In this document: one piece after another, positions 20,721 to 29,193 of the stretch
Layout of the letters: every line of letters begins with the position of its first letter
Numbering within the stretch: position 1 is the stretch's first letter
NCBI RefSeq assembly: GCF_001708305.1
Contig: NZ_CP016953.1
Span: forward strand, 385,001 to 449,000
Direction of reading: 5' to 3'
Source: Streptococcus himalayensis
Lineage (GTDB): Bacteria > Bacillota > Bacilli > Lactobacillales > Streptococcaceae
Length of the DNA: 64,000 nt
Notes under the pieces: model-generated
What the model was told of the DNA's origin: nothing
Database searches by the model: none
What the model saw: the letters and a program-made list of their open reading frames with translations, nothing else
Translations under genes and position numbers: made by a program

Positions 20721-21155
20721 TCACTTCCTCTCACACGCATGATGACACGAGCACTGCCCCTTTGAACAAGCACATATCACCTGACTCGGAGCCGTTTCTA
20801 GGCGTTTTTCTAGCAGCTCTATGAGATCCTTGATAGCACTCGCACTCAAACTAGCTTCTGCTACCATGGAAGATAAAAGCTCCCCATGCTTGGTCTGACA
20901 GACATTTTCAAAAAAAGAATGCCATTCATCCTGCAAATGCTGCTCCTCTGCCACCTCTGCTCGGTAATAAAACTTGCCTTCCCGTTTTTCCATTTGGATC
21001 AAGCCCTTGCCTTTTAGGCGATTGAGCAATGTTTTGACCGTCGCTGGCTTCCAAGCAAAATCCTCTTCCAAACGCGTCACTACCTCACTACTACGACTAT
21101 TGGGATAGGCCCACAGCACTCGCATGACCTGCCACTCTGCCTGACTGATGTTCAT
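20721..21155 (-). CDS. copY: Copper-responsive repressor CopY
   Basis: CopY is a BlaI/MecI-type winged-helix repressor of 144 residues. The N-terminal half carries the DNA-binding domain ([32 protein letters not shown]). The C-terminus has [10 protein letters not shown], the CxCx4CxC metal site that releases DNA when Cu(I) displaces zinc. The start at 21155 (MNISQAEW) is favoured. Two cop boxes lie just upstream. Confidence 0.95.
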   Translation of the reverse strand: MNISQAEWQVMRVLWAYPNSRSSEVVTRLEEDFAWKPATVKTLLNRLKGKGLIQMEKREGKFYYRAEVAEEQHLQDEWHSFFENVCQTKHGELLSSMVAEASLSASAIKDLIELLEKRLETAPSQVICACSKGQCSCHHACERK

Positions 21156-21171
21156 TGCAGCTCCCTTCATT

Positions 21172-21181
21172 TACAATTGTA
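21172..21181. promoter_or_regulatory. cop box 1 (TACAATTGTA)
   Basis: A perfect match to the CopY operator TACANNTGTA, located between the promoter and the copY start. Confidence 0.93.
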
Positions 21182-21193
21182 ATCTATATATTT

Positions 21194-21222
21194 AGTTTAC
21201 ACTTGTAAACAACTTTTGTCAA
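21194..21222 (-). promoter_or_regulatory. copYAZ promoter
   Basis: TTGACA (21217-21222) and TAAACT (21194-21199) are spaced by 17 bp on the minus strand. The second cop box overlaps the -10, so CopY would block polymerase binding. Confidence 0.85.
21198..21207. promoter_or_regulatory. cop box 2 (TACACTTGTA)
   Basis: The second CopY operator, 26 bp from the first and overlapping the promoter spacer and -10. Confidence 0.93.
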
Positions 21223-21377
21223 GTCTGATTATTTTTTCACCAAAGAAAGCTATTGATTGTTTCTTATTCTATCATGGATTGAGAAAAATAGGACAAGGTA
21301 AGGAACACAGCTAGGTCTGGCATTCATCAAAGTGAATGAACGATGTCCTAACCTTTATTTCATTCACTATATTTTTA

Positions 21378-21406
21378 AATCATGACCACCCGTCAAACGG
21401 GTGGTT
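21378..21406. mobile_element. Solo IS200-type palindromic end
   Basis: AATCATGACCACCCGTCAAA continues into a hairpin CACCCGTCAAACGGGTG. The same unit, with one base changed, lies at the 3' side of the IS200 element at 24.83 kb. No transposase accompanies this copy. Confidence 0.65.
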
Positions 21407-21495
21407 GATTTATCAACATTTTACAAACCAGACAACTACTACTATGTAGCGTAACGAGGTAAGAGACTTTTGTCTCAACCTCGTTTTTTCACGAG
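21405..21495. repeat. Composite intergenic repeat, partial copy with terminator-like hairpin
   Basis: TGATTTATCAACATTTTACA, then a dyad of AACGAGG and CCTCGTT enclosing GAGAC-TTTT-GTCTC, then TTTT. The reverse complement of this block starts near 24495, so the Rgg/ABC cassette lies between inverted copies. Nothing else is evident between the copYAZ promoter and the small exported protein. Confidence 0.65.
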
Positions 21496-21582
21496 CCTAG
21501 AAATAAACAGGCGAGTTATACCCTACTAGGGTATTTTCCATTTCTTTTTCATTATCTTTTCATGCTCAAAAGAAGAAGACAA

Positions 21583-21831
21583 CTATCTTTCAATTGTTTT
21601 AGAAAACGGAGTTTTGTGATTCTTAATAAAATTTCCAAATCGACTGGTAATATCATCCGAGTCATCTGTATCATAATCAGAATTATAATCATCATAATCA
21701 TCGGAAAAGTCAACCTTCCCAAATGGAATAAATTTAGTATTCATTGGCTTTTCTAATGATGGTTTAACAAAATGAAATATTGACACAAAACTAATTCCCA
21801 CTAATAATATAACGGCTAATAATTTTTTCAT
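21583..21831 (-). CDS. Small exported acidic protein, unknown function
   Basis: The 82-residue product starts MKKLLAVILLVGISFVSIFH, a signal peptide or single N-terminal membrane anchor. A middle segment is strikingly rich in Asp and Tyr (DFSDDYDDYNSDYDTDDSDD), and the C-terminus is basic. GGAGGG stands seven bases before the ATG. It follows the rgg gene by 93 bases in the same direction. I do not recognise a family. It could be a secreted effector, a metal-binding peptide, or a precursor connected with the Rgg regulator; the sequence alone does not decide. Confidence 0.7.
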   Translation of the reverse strand: MKKLLAVILLVGISFVSIFHFVKPSLEKPMNTKFIPFGKVDFSDDYDDYNSDYDTDDSDDITSRFGNFIKNHKTPFSKTIER

Positions 21832-21924
21832 GATTTTCCCTCCAATGGATGATAAATATATGCTTGTTGTTTGTAAGACTTACAAGAATCATTCTACAGG
21901 AAAAATCAATTCATTTTAAAATCG

Positions 21925-21938
21925 TTACATATCTGTAA
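21925..21938. promoter_or_regulatory. 14-bp site TTACATATCTGTAA at the 3' end of rgg
   Basis: The last four rgg codons and its stop coincide with this imperfect palindrome (TTACA...TGTAA). Its exact reverse complement lies upstream of rgg at 22797-22810. Confidence 0.45.
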
Positions 21939-22785
21939 GTTGGCTGATTGTATCAGAAATTTGAATAGATAGCTCATAACAATCCAAAAACTCCATTATA
22001 TGCTTACACTCCTTCATCTCATCTAAACCTCCTACAACTCCCTGTAAATAACGTAAATGTGCTTTACAAAATTTTAACTGTAACCTTTCTAACATGTATG
22101 TTTCTAGCATATTCGCGCTATCTAACATCTTAATAAACTTAGAAGCGACTCGTTCTTCTTTTCTATCTAATAAATGACCTGTTATATTTAATAATAATCC
22201 ATACGTTTTTCTCGCATTTTCCTCAATATTATCATAAAACTGACTGCGTTTTATTACTTCCATACCTAAAATTTCTAACGTTTTTGTACTTAGAGAACGA
22301 GCACAATTACTTAATATCCATAACTCATATCTGCACCACTCATCAATAGACATCAAATAATCTGTAATCACTCTCTTCTCTTCTTCAGGAATAATAATAG
22401 ATGGGTCACATCTATTCATAAAAACATGAAAAACCGCAATCATCAGTCTATCTGACTTTCTCTTATAATCTCCATATCTTTTTTCATAATCTTTAATATA
22501 CCTTTGAAAAAATTCAATATTACGGGATTCTATAGCTAAATATAGTTCTTTAGAAGTTCTCACATCTTCATCTTGATAATAAGTATTATAAAAAGTTGAG
22601 AACTCTCCCTGCAAAACATCCATATTATTCAAACAATGGAAAAATGTATCAACCGTCAGATTGCTCTTTCCATTCTCAAAACGTGATAACTGAGCAGGAG
22701 TTACAAAATCTCCAGCGACCTCTTTTAAAGACATATTCTTTGATTCTCGAATAATTTTAAAAACTTTTCCATACTGTTCTTTCAT
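21925..22785 (-). CDS. Rgg/GadR/MutR-family transcriptional regulator
   Basis: The 286-residue protein has an N-terminal XRE helix-turn-helix (residues about 5-62, containing SLKEVAGDFVTPAQLSRFEN) and a long all-helical C-terminal region typical of the peptide-binding repeats of Rgg proteins. The gene is AT-rich compared with its neighbours. It is divergent from an ABC transporter (22880) and is followed by the small exported protein. Rgg proteins often control an adjacent operon in response to a short peptide, but no clear SHP gene is visible here. A 14-bp palindrome lies at its ribosome-binding site. Confidence 0.9.
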   Translation of the reverse strand: MKEQYGKVFKIIRESKNMSLKEVAGDFVTPAQLSRFENGKSNLTVDTFFHCLNNMDVLQGEFSTFYNTYYQDEDVRTSKELYLAIESRNIEFFQRYIKDYEKRYGDYKRKSDRLMIAVFHVFMNRCDPSIIIPEEEKRVITDYLMSIDEWCRYELWILSNCARSLSTKTLEILGMEVIKRSQFYDNIEENARKTYGLLLNITGHLLDRKEERVASKFIKMLDSANMLETYMLERLQLKFCKAHLRYLQGVVGGLDEMKECKHIMEFLDCYELSIQISDTISQLTDM

Positions 22786-22796
22786 GTAACACCTCT

Positions 22797-22810
22797 TTAC
22801 AGATATGTAA
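22797..22810. promoter_or_regulatory. 14-bp site TTACAGATATGTAA upstream of rgg
   Basis: The site lies in the rgg-ABC intergenic region, immediately before the rgg ribosome-binding site, and is the exact inverse of the site at 21925. It is a candidate autoregulatory operator. Confidence 0.45.
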
Positions 22811-22879
22811 TAAAATCTATTTCAGTTAAAAAATAGTATACCATAGTTCTAGTTTAATAGAAATTGGAAAGGAGACAAC

Positions 22880-23776
22880 ATGTCCACACTTTTAACCTTA
22901 CAATCCTTAACAAAACAGTATGCCTCTCAAAAGGCTGTCAACCACATTTCCTTCTCCATTCAAAAAGGGGAAATCTGTGGTCTTGTCGGAGAAAATGGAG
23001 CAGGAAAGACGACTCTTTTGCGAATCCTCTCTGGTCTAATCGCACCAACATCCGGTGAAATTTTTTCATCCCAACCCTATCGCATCGGTGCACTCATTGA
23101 ATCACCTGCTCTGCAACCAAATCTCTCAGCGGAAGGAAATCTTCACTATATTGCCCTACAACTAGGATTAAAAAATAGACAGCAGATTATTGAAGAAACT
23201 CTTGAAATAGTTGGTCTCCAAGAGGTTAATCCACACAAGAAAGCTAAGGATTTTTCCCTTGGTATGCGGCAAAGACTAGCGATTGCTATGGCTATCTTGG
23301 ATCGTCCAGATTTTCTCATTCTCGATGAACCGATCAACGGCTTAGACCCCGCAGGTATCCGAGATATGCGAAATATCATTCTTACTCTACGTGAACAGTA
23401 CAACATGACTATTTTAATCTCTAGCCATATCTTATCAGAATTAGAATTAGTCGTAGATCGATATATTATCATGCATAAAGGGAAAGTCTTACGACAATTT
23501 TCAAAAACAGAACTCCAACAAGAACTAGAAGAAAAACTCTATCTAGCAACAACCAATCTTGAAGCAACTAAAATTCTTCTGCAAAAACAAGACATTTCAT
23601 TCCAAGAGGAAAATGATTACCTCATTCTTCCAAAGGAAACAGAGATTATGTCCCTCATAGCACAGCTAATTCACGAACGCATTGAACTAAAAGCAATTTT
23701 CAATAAGAAAATCGCTTTTGAAAGCTACTATCTACAACTCATTCAAGAAGGAGAATCTAGCAATGAATTATCTTAA
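22880..23776 (+). CDS. ABC transporter ATP-binding protein (BcrA-like)
   Basis: The 298-residue ATPase has Walker A GENGAGKTT, signature SLGMRQRLA, Walker B FLILDEPINGLDP and the switch histidine in ISSHILSELE. This set matches the ATPases of bacitracin/lantibiotic-type exporters. AAAGGAG lies upstream of the ATG. It is divergent from rgg and overlaps the permease gene by 14 bases. No strong promoter is visible in the short intergenic region, consistent with activation by the Rgg protein. Confidence 0.9.
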   Translation: MSTLLTLQSLTKQYASQKAVNHISFSIQKGEICGLVGENGAGKTTLLRILSGLIAPTSGEIFSSQPYRIGALIESPALQPNLSAEGNLHYIALQLGLKNRQQIIEETLEIVGLQEVNPHKKAKDFSLGMRQRLAIAMAILDRPDFLILDEPINGLDPAGIRDMRNIILTLREQYNMTILISSHILSELELVVDRYIIMHKGKVLRQFSKTELQQELEEKLYLATTNLEATKILLQKQDISFQEENDYLILPKETEIMSLIAQLIHERIELKAIFNKKIAFESYYLQLIQEGESSNELS

Positions 23777-24458
23777 AGCAGACCTTTATCGTATCCTAAA
23801 AGAAAGAAAACTGATTTTATCCCTTTCAATCCTATTTGCCTTATCACTACTATCTGCCTTTTTACTCAGCAGTAGCCCTTCAAAGGAGGATTCCTACAAC
23901 CTAATTCAGCTATTGACACAGTTTCTTCCACTCTTTTTTCTTGCTCCTACAAATCTCCTATTTGGAGAAGATTTCCATCACCGAACAATTAATAATCTCA
24001 TTGTCAAAAAACAAAAACGAAATGCTATTTTTCTCTACAAAATTCTCACAAATCTTGTTATCAACCTACTATACATCCTATTCTCTTACAGTCTGGCAAC
24101 ACTCGTTCGTATGTTTTTAGGAGGTCAAGTTGAACTGGCAACTATTTGGTTAATTTTTATCCACCAAGTCCCTCTTTACATCTGCATTATCCTGCTTTCT
24201 TCCACTCTCTTTATCGCCTTTAACAAAATCAATCAGGCCTATCTTTCCTTTATTCTCATTGCCCTTCTTTTCGATAATGTCCTAGATCTCATTACAAATA
24301 ATCTTCTTCATATTTCTATTCCCAATGACATTTTCTTATTTCGCGCTTTACAAAATATGGATACAAATTGGACTGCTAGCACAATCATCGCTTGCTTTTT
24401 TACGATTATCTACCTAGCAAGTAGCTTCTACTTATTCAAAAAGAAAGAATTGAAATAA
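23763..24458 (+). CDS. ABC transporter permease
   Basis: The 231-residue protein (start MNYLKADLYRILKERK, AAGGAG upstream) has six hydrophobic segments and the N-terminal amphipathic motif of ABC-2 type permeases of the bacitracin/lantibiotic self-protection class. It is translated with the ATPase through a 14-base overlap. A longer frame from 23718 lies inside the ATPase and is not used. The substrate is unknown; peptide export, immunity or drug efflux are all possible. Confidence 0.85.
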   Translation: MNYLKADLYRILKERKLILSLSILFALSLLSAFLLSSSPSKEDSYNLIQLLTQFLPLFFLAPTNLLFGEDFHHRTINNLIVKKQKRNAIFLYKILTNLVINLLYILFSYSLATLVRMFLGGQVELATIWLIFIHQVPLYICIILLSSTLFIAFNKINQAYLSFILIALLFDNVLDLITNNLLHISIPNDIFLFRALQNMDTNWTASTIIACFFTIIYLASSFYLFKKKELK

Positions 24459-24494
24459 CTTCAGAGGCTGAGCTTAACGGCACATCGTATAAAA

Positions 24495-24740
24495 AGTCTC
24501 TTACCTCGTTACGTTACGTGGTTTTAACAGTTTGACACAGTAGTTGTCTAGTTTGTAAAACGTTGATAAATCAACATTTTATTAGAAAATGCTAGTGAAT
24601 ATTTCCTCGCTAGCCTTATTTCCAACCTTTCACAATTGAGAGTTGTGAAAGGTAGTCAACATGCGGGGGGTGGGAGTAAAATAATACAGTGGATTATTTT
24701 AGCCCGAACCTAGAAATAAAGGAATGAGGATAACCGATTT
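24495..24740. repeat. Composite intergenic repeat, inverted copy
   Basis: AAGTCTCTTACCTCGTTACG continues through GTAGTTGTCTAGTTTGTAAA and GTTGATAAATCAAC, the inverse of the block at 21405. Further blocks, TTTCCAACCTTTCACAATTG and GCGGGGGGTGGG, match the copy at 53.1 kb. No gene is seen between 24459 and the IS element. Confidence 0.65.
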
Positions 24741-24829
24741 CTGCCTAGTCCCAACTAGCTTTCTTGTTTCCAAGCTCATGAAAAACACCCCGTTGGGGTG
24801 CCAAGAACTTGGCTTCTATAATCACTAAA

Positions 24830-25545
24830 AATCATGACCACCCATCAAACGGGTGGCTTGTACACCGCCTGTAAGGCGATTCCCTCCAGCCGCGTCTAAA
24901 GACGCTCACTGAACGGTGTTCAGGCTGCTTAATGACTAGACTATAGCCCGTTCAACGGGCTTTTAGCGTGTTCTGAAACCTCCGTCCGAGAACGGATCTT
25001 CGTATTCCTTAACACTCAACTTATCAACTGCAATGTCATTTTTCTCTTGCTCTCGTATGTACTTCGCTACAGTTTTCTCATTCAATCCAACTGTGCTCAA
25101 GTAATATCCTCGAGCCCAAAACTTACGATTTCCGTACTTATATTTCAAATTAGCGTGTTTATCAAAAATCATCAAAGCACTCTTACTCTTCAAGTAACCC
25201 ATAAATTCGGAAATCGAAAGTTTTGGAGGTATCAACACTAACATATGAACATGGTCAGGCATCATATGTCCTTCTATAATTTTTACTCCTTTGTAACTGG
25301 ATAATCGGCGAAATATCTCGCCTAAACTGCTTCTATATTGATTATAAATGACTTTTCGTCTATACTTAGGGGTAAACACAATGTGATAGAACACATCCAT
25401 TTTGTGTGTGATAAACTATGTGCCTGAGTGCCATGCTTTTCTCCTTTCGCTTTACAGTAGGCTTGAACACCTTTATTGTATAGCGTTTGGAGATTTTTTT
25501 GTATAACAGTCGATGCGCACCCGCATAGCGGGCGGTTTATTTGTA
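24830..25545 (-). mobile_element. IS200/IS605-family insertion sequence (approximate ends)
   Basis: A transposase gene is flanked by subterminal hairpins, as expected of this single-strand transposing family, which lacks terminal inverted repeats. Upstream of tnpA is CCCGC-TAT-GCGGG. Downstream are AGCCCGTTGAACGGGCT and CACCC-ATCAAAC-GGGTG. The exact cleavage sites cannot be set by eye. The length of about 710 bp agrees with IS200-type elements. Confidence 0.75.
24963..25434 (-). pseudogene. tnpA: IS200-type transposase TnpA, frameshifted at its N-terminus
   Basis: The bulk of the Y1 transposase is intact: YHIVFTPKYRR, the HUH motif in PDHVHMLV and the catalytic tyrosine in AKYIREQE. The natural start is the ATG at 25434, behind AAAGGAG. 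The expected N-terminus (M-A-..-AHSLSHTKWMC-..-YHIVF) can only be read by changing frame twice, so two single-base deletions have occurred in the first 18 codons. An ATG at 25400 still opens a 145-codon frame that keeps the catalytic residues. The element may be inactive or weakly active. Confidence 0.8.
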
Positions 25546-25588
25546 TATCACACCTATCGGAGCGAGACGAGGCTTAAAGCCACATAAT

Positions 25589-25618
25589 GTAAAAGGCTGG
25601 ACATACCTGCCCAACCTT
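25589..25618 (-). terminator. Terminator after adcA
   Basis: GGTTGG and CCAGCC pair on the minus strand around a 10-base loop and are followed by TTTT, ten bases beyond the adcA stop. Confidence 0.65.
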
Positions 25619-25628
25619 ATTTATCATC

Positions 25629-27131
25629 TTAATGTGCCAACATCTCTTGGGCAATTTCTTGACCCGACAAATCTTCTGGATAGTAGGTTGGCCAATTTTC
25701 CAACTCATCAAAGAGTTTTTCTTGACTTTCTCCACCAAAGAAGATGTGGAAATGCTCGGTCTTCACTGGAGCAATGTTATGGTCACTGAACTGCACATAT
25801 TTAAACTGCCCAGCGTTTTCATCTGTTGCTTCAAACATGTAGCGAACCCCGCGATTGCCCTTCTTATAGGTCAAAATCTTCTTCCCTACATACTTGTAGG
25901 TGTATTTTTTAGTTTCCCCATTTGTGGTGAATTCCATGGTCTTGTCAGTGATTTTTATAGCAGATACATCTGTCTTATACCCGTTGTCATAGTAATCCTT
26001 GTACTCAGCTGCTGTCATCTGGCCTGTCAATTTTGCCTTGTAATCAAAGACCTGATCCAAAGTACCATCAAGCAGATAAGGGTAAACAGACTGCCATTGA
26101 CCCACATAGTCAGATAGGTCACGATCCTTGACCGCACTGTCTTCAAAATAGCCTTTTTGAACCGTCTTAGTCTCTTCGACTTCTTCTGGTTGAATTTCCT
26201 TACCAGCACTGTCTGTGGTCTTCTTGAGAGCTTTTAGATTTTCCTTCATGATAGACACATAGTTGTCTCCAGCTTTCATAGCTTTTTCGGTCAAGCTCTC
26301 CAAAGGATTGAGCACTTCTAGCTCGACTCCAGCCTCCTTAGACAAGGTAGATGCAACTGCTTGCGAAGCATTTTCCTCGAAATAAATGTACTGAATACCA
26401 TTTTTCTTGATGTAATCTGCCAATTCTGCCAAACGTGCGGCCGATGGCTCACTATCTGGAGAAATGCCTGAAATAGACACTTGTTTCAAGCCATAATCCA
26501 AGGCTAGGTAACGGAAAGCCGCATGCTGCGTTACAAAGGTTTTTTGTTTAGCAGCAGCAAGTTCAGCCTTGTATGTCGCATCCAAGTCTTTTAAGGTCGC
26601 AATATAAGCTGAGGCATTTTTCTCAAAACTTGCTTTTTTCTCTGGGAAATTATCACTGAGACTGTCGCGAATATGCTCCACCATCTGAATGGCACGACTT
26701 GGAGAAAGCCAAACATGCGGATCATAGTCATGATGATGACCTTCCTCACCATGGTCGTGGTCCTCTTCTTCCTCAAGCCCTGGCAGCAGCAACATATCTC
26801 CCGTCGCCTTAATCACCTTCACCTTGCCCTTGGTTACATTTTCCAAAACATCAGGTACCCAGGTTTCCATATTTTCATTTTCAAAGACAAAGACATCCGC
26901 ATCTTGAATTGTTGCGACTGCTTTGACAGAAGGCTCATAATCATGCGGCTCTGTTCCAGCACCGATTAACAAATCTACTGTTGCCTCGTCACCCGCTACT
27001 TGCTTGGTAAACTCATAGACAGGATAAAAGGTTGTCACAACCTTTAACTTGCCTGTTTCTGCTCCTTGATTGCTACAAGCTACTAACAATACTCCGACAA
27101 AAAGAAGCAATACCAATCGTAATTTTTTCAC
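25629..27131 (-). CDS. adcA: Zinc-binding lipoprotein AdcA with ZinT domain
   Basis: AdcA is the extracellular zinc receptor of the Adc ABC importer (500 residues). The lipobox LLVAC gives cysteine 19 as the lipidation site. The cluster-A-I receptor domain (about 30-310) contains a His/Asp/Glu-rich loop (DHDHGEEGHHHDYDPHVW). Residues 330-500 form the ZinT-like domain (GYFEDSAVKDRDLSDYVGQW, near the end HFHIFFG). The fusion is the usual streptococcal form. It is the last gene of adcRCBA. Confidence 0.96.
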   Translation of the reverse strand: MKKLRLVLLLFVGVLLVACSNQGAETGKLKVVTTFYPVYEFTKQVAGDEATVDLLIGAGTEPHDYEPSVKAVATIQDADVFVFENENMETWVPDVLENVTKGKVKVIKATGDMLLLPGLEEEEDHDHGEEGHHHDYDPHVWLSPSRAIQMVEHIRDSLSDNFPEKKASFEKNASAYIATLKDLDATYKAELAAAKQKTFVTQHAAFRYLALDYGLKQVSISGISPDSEPSAARLAELADYIKKNGIQYIYFEENASQAVASTLSKEAGVELEVLNPLESLTEKAMKAGDNYVSIMKENLKALKKTTDSAGKEIQPEEVEETKTVQKGYFEDSAVKDRDLSDYVGQWQSVYPYLLDGTLDQVFDYKAKLTGQMTAAEYKDYYDNGYKTDVSAIKITDKTMEFTTNGETKKYTYKYVGKKILTYKKGNRGVRYMFEATDENAGQFKYVQFSDHNIAPVKTEHFHIFFGGESQEKLFDELENWPTYYPEDLSGQEIAQEMLAH

Positions 27132-27141
27132 GATAATCTCC

Positions 27142-27948
27142 TTATTTTACAAATTTTTTAAATAAACTCACCAGGAGAAAAACTCCAACAAAGATGAGCG
27201 TAATACTGGCACTAGCTGGCGTTTCAGCATAGTAAGAGCTATACAGACCTGCCACCATCCCTAGAAATCCAATGACGCTAGCCAGTATAATCACCGAACG
27301 AAAATTCTTGCCAATTCTCAAGGCAATGCTCGCCGGCAAGACCATGATGGTCGATACCAAGAGCGCCCCTGCAGCTGGAATCATCAAGGCAATCGCCACC
27401 CCTGTCACCATGTTAAAGAGAATGGACATAGCCCGCACGGGCAACCCATCGACAAAAGCCGTATCCTCATCAAATGTCAAAATATACATGGGACGAATGA
27501 ACAAAAAGGTCAAAACCAGAACAATCGCTGCAATGATGAAAAGGGAGTAGACCTGCTCGCTGCTAATGGTCACGATAGAGCCAAACAAATACTGATCCAA
27601 GCTCATGGAACTCGTACTGCCTCCACGACTCATGACAATCAAGGACACCGCAAGCCCCGTAGACATGAGGATAGCAGTTCCAATTTCCATGAAATCCTTG
27701 TAAATCGTACGTAGATACTCCAAAAATACCGCTGCAATGATGACAATGACCACTGTTGAAATTGTCGGTGAAATCCCCAAGACCAAGCCAAAAGCTACCC
27801 CTGACAAGGAAACGTGGCTGAGCGTATCGCTCATCAAACTCTGCCTGCGTAAAATGAGAAAGGTTCCCAAGACTGGTGAAAACAAGCTCATGGCAATCAC
27901 CGCCAAAAAGGCCCGCTGCATAAAATCATACCGTAGTAAATCAAGCAT
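27142..27948 (-). CDS. adcB: Zinc ABC transporter permease AdcB
   Basis: This 268-residue integral membrane protein of the ABC-3 family has about eight hydrophobic segments and the family signature around [15 protein letters not shown]. The start at 27948 ([14 protein letters not shown]) has GGAGGG upstream; the longer frame would run deep into adcC. It overlaps adcC by eight bases and lies 10 bases before adcA. It forms the zinc channel of the importer. Confidence 0.95.
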   Translation of the reverse strand: MLDLLRYDFMQRAFLAVIAMSLFSPVLGTFLILRRQSLMSDTLSHVSLSGVAFGLVLGISPTISTVVIVIIAAVFLEYLRTIYKDFMEIGTAILMSTGLAVSLIVMSRGGSTSSMSLDQYLFGSIVTISSEQVYSLFIIAAIVLVLTFLFIRPMYILTFDEDTAFVDGLPVRAMSILFNMVTGVAIALMIPAAGALLVSTIMVLPASIALRIGKNFRSVIILASVIGFLGMVAGLYSSYYAETPASASITLIFVGVFLLVSLFKKFVK

Positions 27949-28645
27949 GGCTTCCCTCCCCATCATTTTCATGGACATTAAAGCACCGCCAAGGCGAATC
28001 TTGATTGCGGACCAGATGGATATTGCGATCCGCATATTTCTTGACTTCCTCAGGATCATGGGTAATCATCAACACAGCCTTGCCATGCTGATGGGCACTG
28101 TGGTGCATGAGATTGTAAAACTCATCCTTGCTGCTAGCATCCATCCCTGTCGTCGGCTCATCTAGGACAAAAATATCTGGATCAGAAGCAAACATGCGTG
28201 CAATCACTGCCCGCTGCTTTTGCCCACCAGACAAGGCGCCAATCCGCTTATCCCTATGCTCCCACATACCGACCGCATCTAAACTAACACGGATATGCTC
28301 CTCATCATGTGCCGTCAAGCGACGGAACCAGCCCTTTCTCGGGTAACGACCCGATTTCACAAATTCATGGACTGTACTTGGAAATCCTGCATTAAAGCTC
28401 GCAATCTGCTGAGGCAGATAGGCAATTCGCAACTTTTTCCCAGCTGCATTGGTCTTTGAAATCGCGACCTCTCCATGCCTCGGCTGCAATATCCCAAGAC
28501 TGGCTTTGATCAGCGTTGTCTTAGCCGCACCATTCTCACCTGTCAAGGTCACAAACTCTCCACTATCCAAAAAATAGTTTATGTGCTCAAGAACAGGTTC
28601 TTTATCATAGTAAAAGGACAAATCCTTGACCGTAATATACCTCAT
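27941..28645 (-). CDS. adcC: Zinc ABC transporter ATPase AdcC
   Basis: The 234-residue ATPase powers zinc import. It has Walker [10 protein letters not shown], signature LSGGQKQR and Walker [13 protein letters not shown]. The C-terminus is His/Glu-containing ([13 protein letters not shown]). It overlaps adcR by four bases and adcB by eight. Confidence 0.96.
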   Translation of the reverse strand: MRYITVKDLSFYYDKEPVLEHINYFLDSGEFVTLTGENGAAKTTLIKASLGILQPRHGEVAISKTNAAGKKLRIAYLPQQIASFNAGFPSTVHEFVKSGRYPRKGWFRRLTAHDEEHIRVSLDAVGMWEHRDKRIGALSGGQKQRAVIARMFASDPDIFVLDEPTTGMDASSKDEFYNLMHHSAHQHGKAVLMITHDPEEVKKYADRNIHLVRNQDSPWRCFNVHENDGEGSHA

Positions 28646-29085
28646 TTTCCGATTTCTCCTACTAGCATTTTTAAAAATCGCCCGATACTTTCCTGTTCCT
28701 CTGCTGAAAAATGCTGGACAATCTTCTCATAGGTCTCCAAGGTATGGACATGGTGGTGCTGATGTTCAGCCGCAATAGGCTGCGCCAGGTCGGTCAATCG
28801 ATAATAAACCACCCGCGCGTCCCTCTTATCCTTAAAAGTCTCCAGCATCCCTTCTGCCACCAAGGCCTTAATCGCCTTGGTCACAGCTGCTTGACTGACA
28901 TTCAATCTCTTCGACAAATCCCGATTGGTCAAAGACTCTTTCGAGAGCAACATCAAAATATGCTCCTGCGTATTGGTCAGGGCAACCTCGCTCGTGCAAG
29001 TCCCTACCAAAATTTCGTGTTGATTTTCCGCTTTTAAAATAATTTCACTCAAAAAATAATCAATTTCATGTGCCAAAGAAGACAT
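28642..29085 (-). CDS. adcR: Zinc-responsive MarR-family repressor AdcR
   Basis: AdcR (147 residues) represses zinc-uptake genes when zinc is bound. The winged helix lies at about residues 40-105 ([20 protein letters not shown]). Histidines for zinc binding are present (HQHHHVH near residue 108, and an N-terminal HE). It is first in adcRCBA. The ATG is preceded by AAGGAGG, and two Adc boxes lie in its leader. Confidence 0.96.
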   Translation of the reverse strand: MSSLAHEIDYFLSEIILKAENQHEILVGTCTSEVALTNTQEHILMLLSKESLTNRDLSKRLNVSQAAVTKAIKALVAEGMLETFKDKRDARVVYYRLTDLAQPIAAEHQHHHVHTLETYEKIVQHFSAEEQESIGRFLKMLVGEIGK

Positions 29086-29098
29086 CGTACACTCCTCC

Positions 29099-29110
29099 TT
29101 AACCAGTTAA
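29099..29110. promoter_or_regulatory. Adc box 1 (TTAACCAGTTAA)
   Basis: A perfect dyad and a full match to the AdcR operator TTAACYRGTTAA. It overlaps the start of the adcR ribosome-binding site. Confidence 0.92.
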
Positions 29111-29113
29111 TTC

Positions 29114-29125
29114 TTTACTGGTTAA
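29114..29125. promoter_or_regulatory. Adc box 2 (TTTACTGGTTAA)
   Basis: A one-mismatch copy of the Adc box, spaced three bases from box 1 and abutting the -10. Confidence 0.85.
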
Positions 29126-29153
29126 TTATACCACAAAAAAAAGAAAGAGTCAA
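29125..29153 (-). promoter_or_regulatory. adcRCBA promoter
   Basis: TTGACT (29148-29153) and TATAAT (29125-29130) are spaced by 17 bp on the minus strand. The -35 lies within the terminator hairpin of the upstream polysaccharide operon. Confidence 0.9.
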
Positions 29154-29161
29154 AACTCTTT
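29134..29161 (-). terminator. Terminator of the polysaccharide operon
   Basis: AAAGAGT-TTTG-ACTCTTT followed by CTTTTTTTT on the minus strand, 30 bases after the last glycosyltransferase. The same bases supply the adcR -35. Confidence 0.8.
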
Positions 29162-29193
29162 CATGAAAATGGGAAAAACAGGAACCTACTCTA

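Noticed and set aside
22803..22850. A 15-codon minus-strand frame upstream of rgg (MVYYFLTEIDFITYL) as a possible SHP pheromone
   Set aside because: It has no ribosome-binding site, and the sequence lacks the usual charged, hydrophobic SHP layout.
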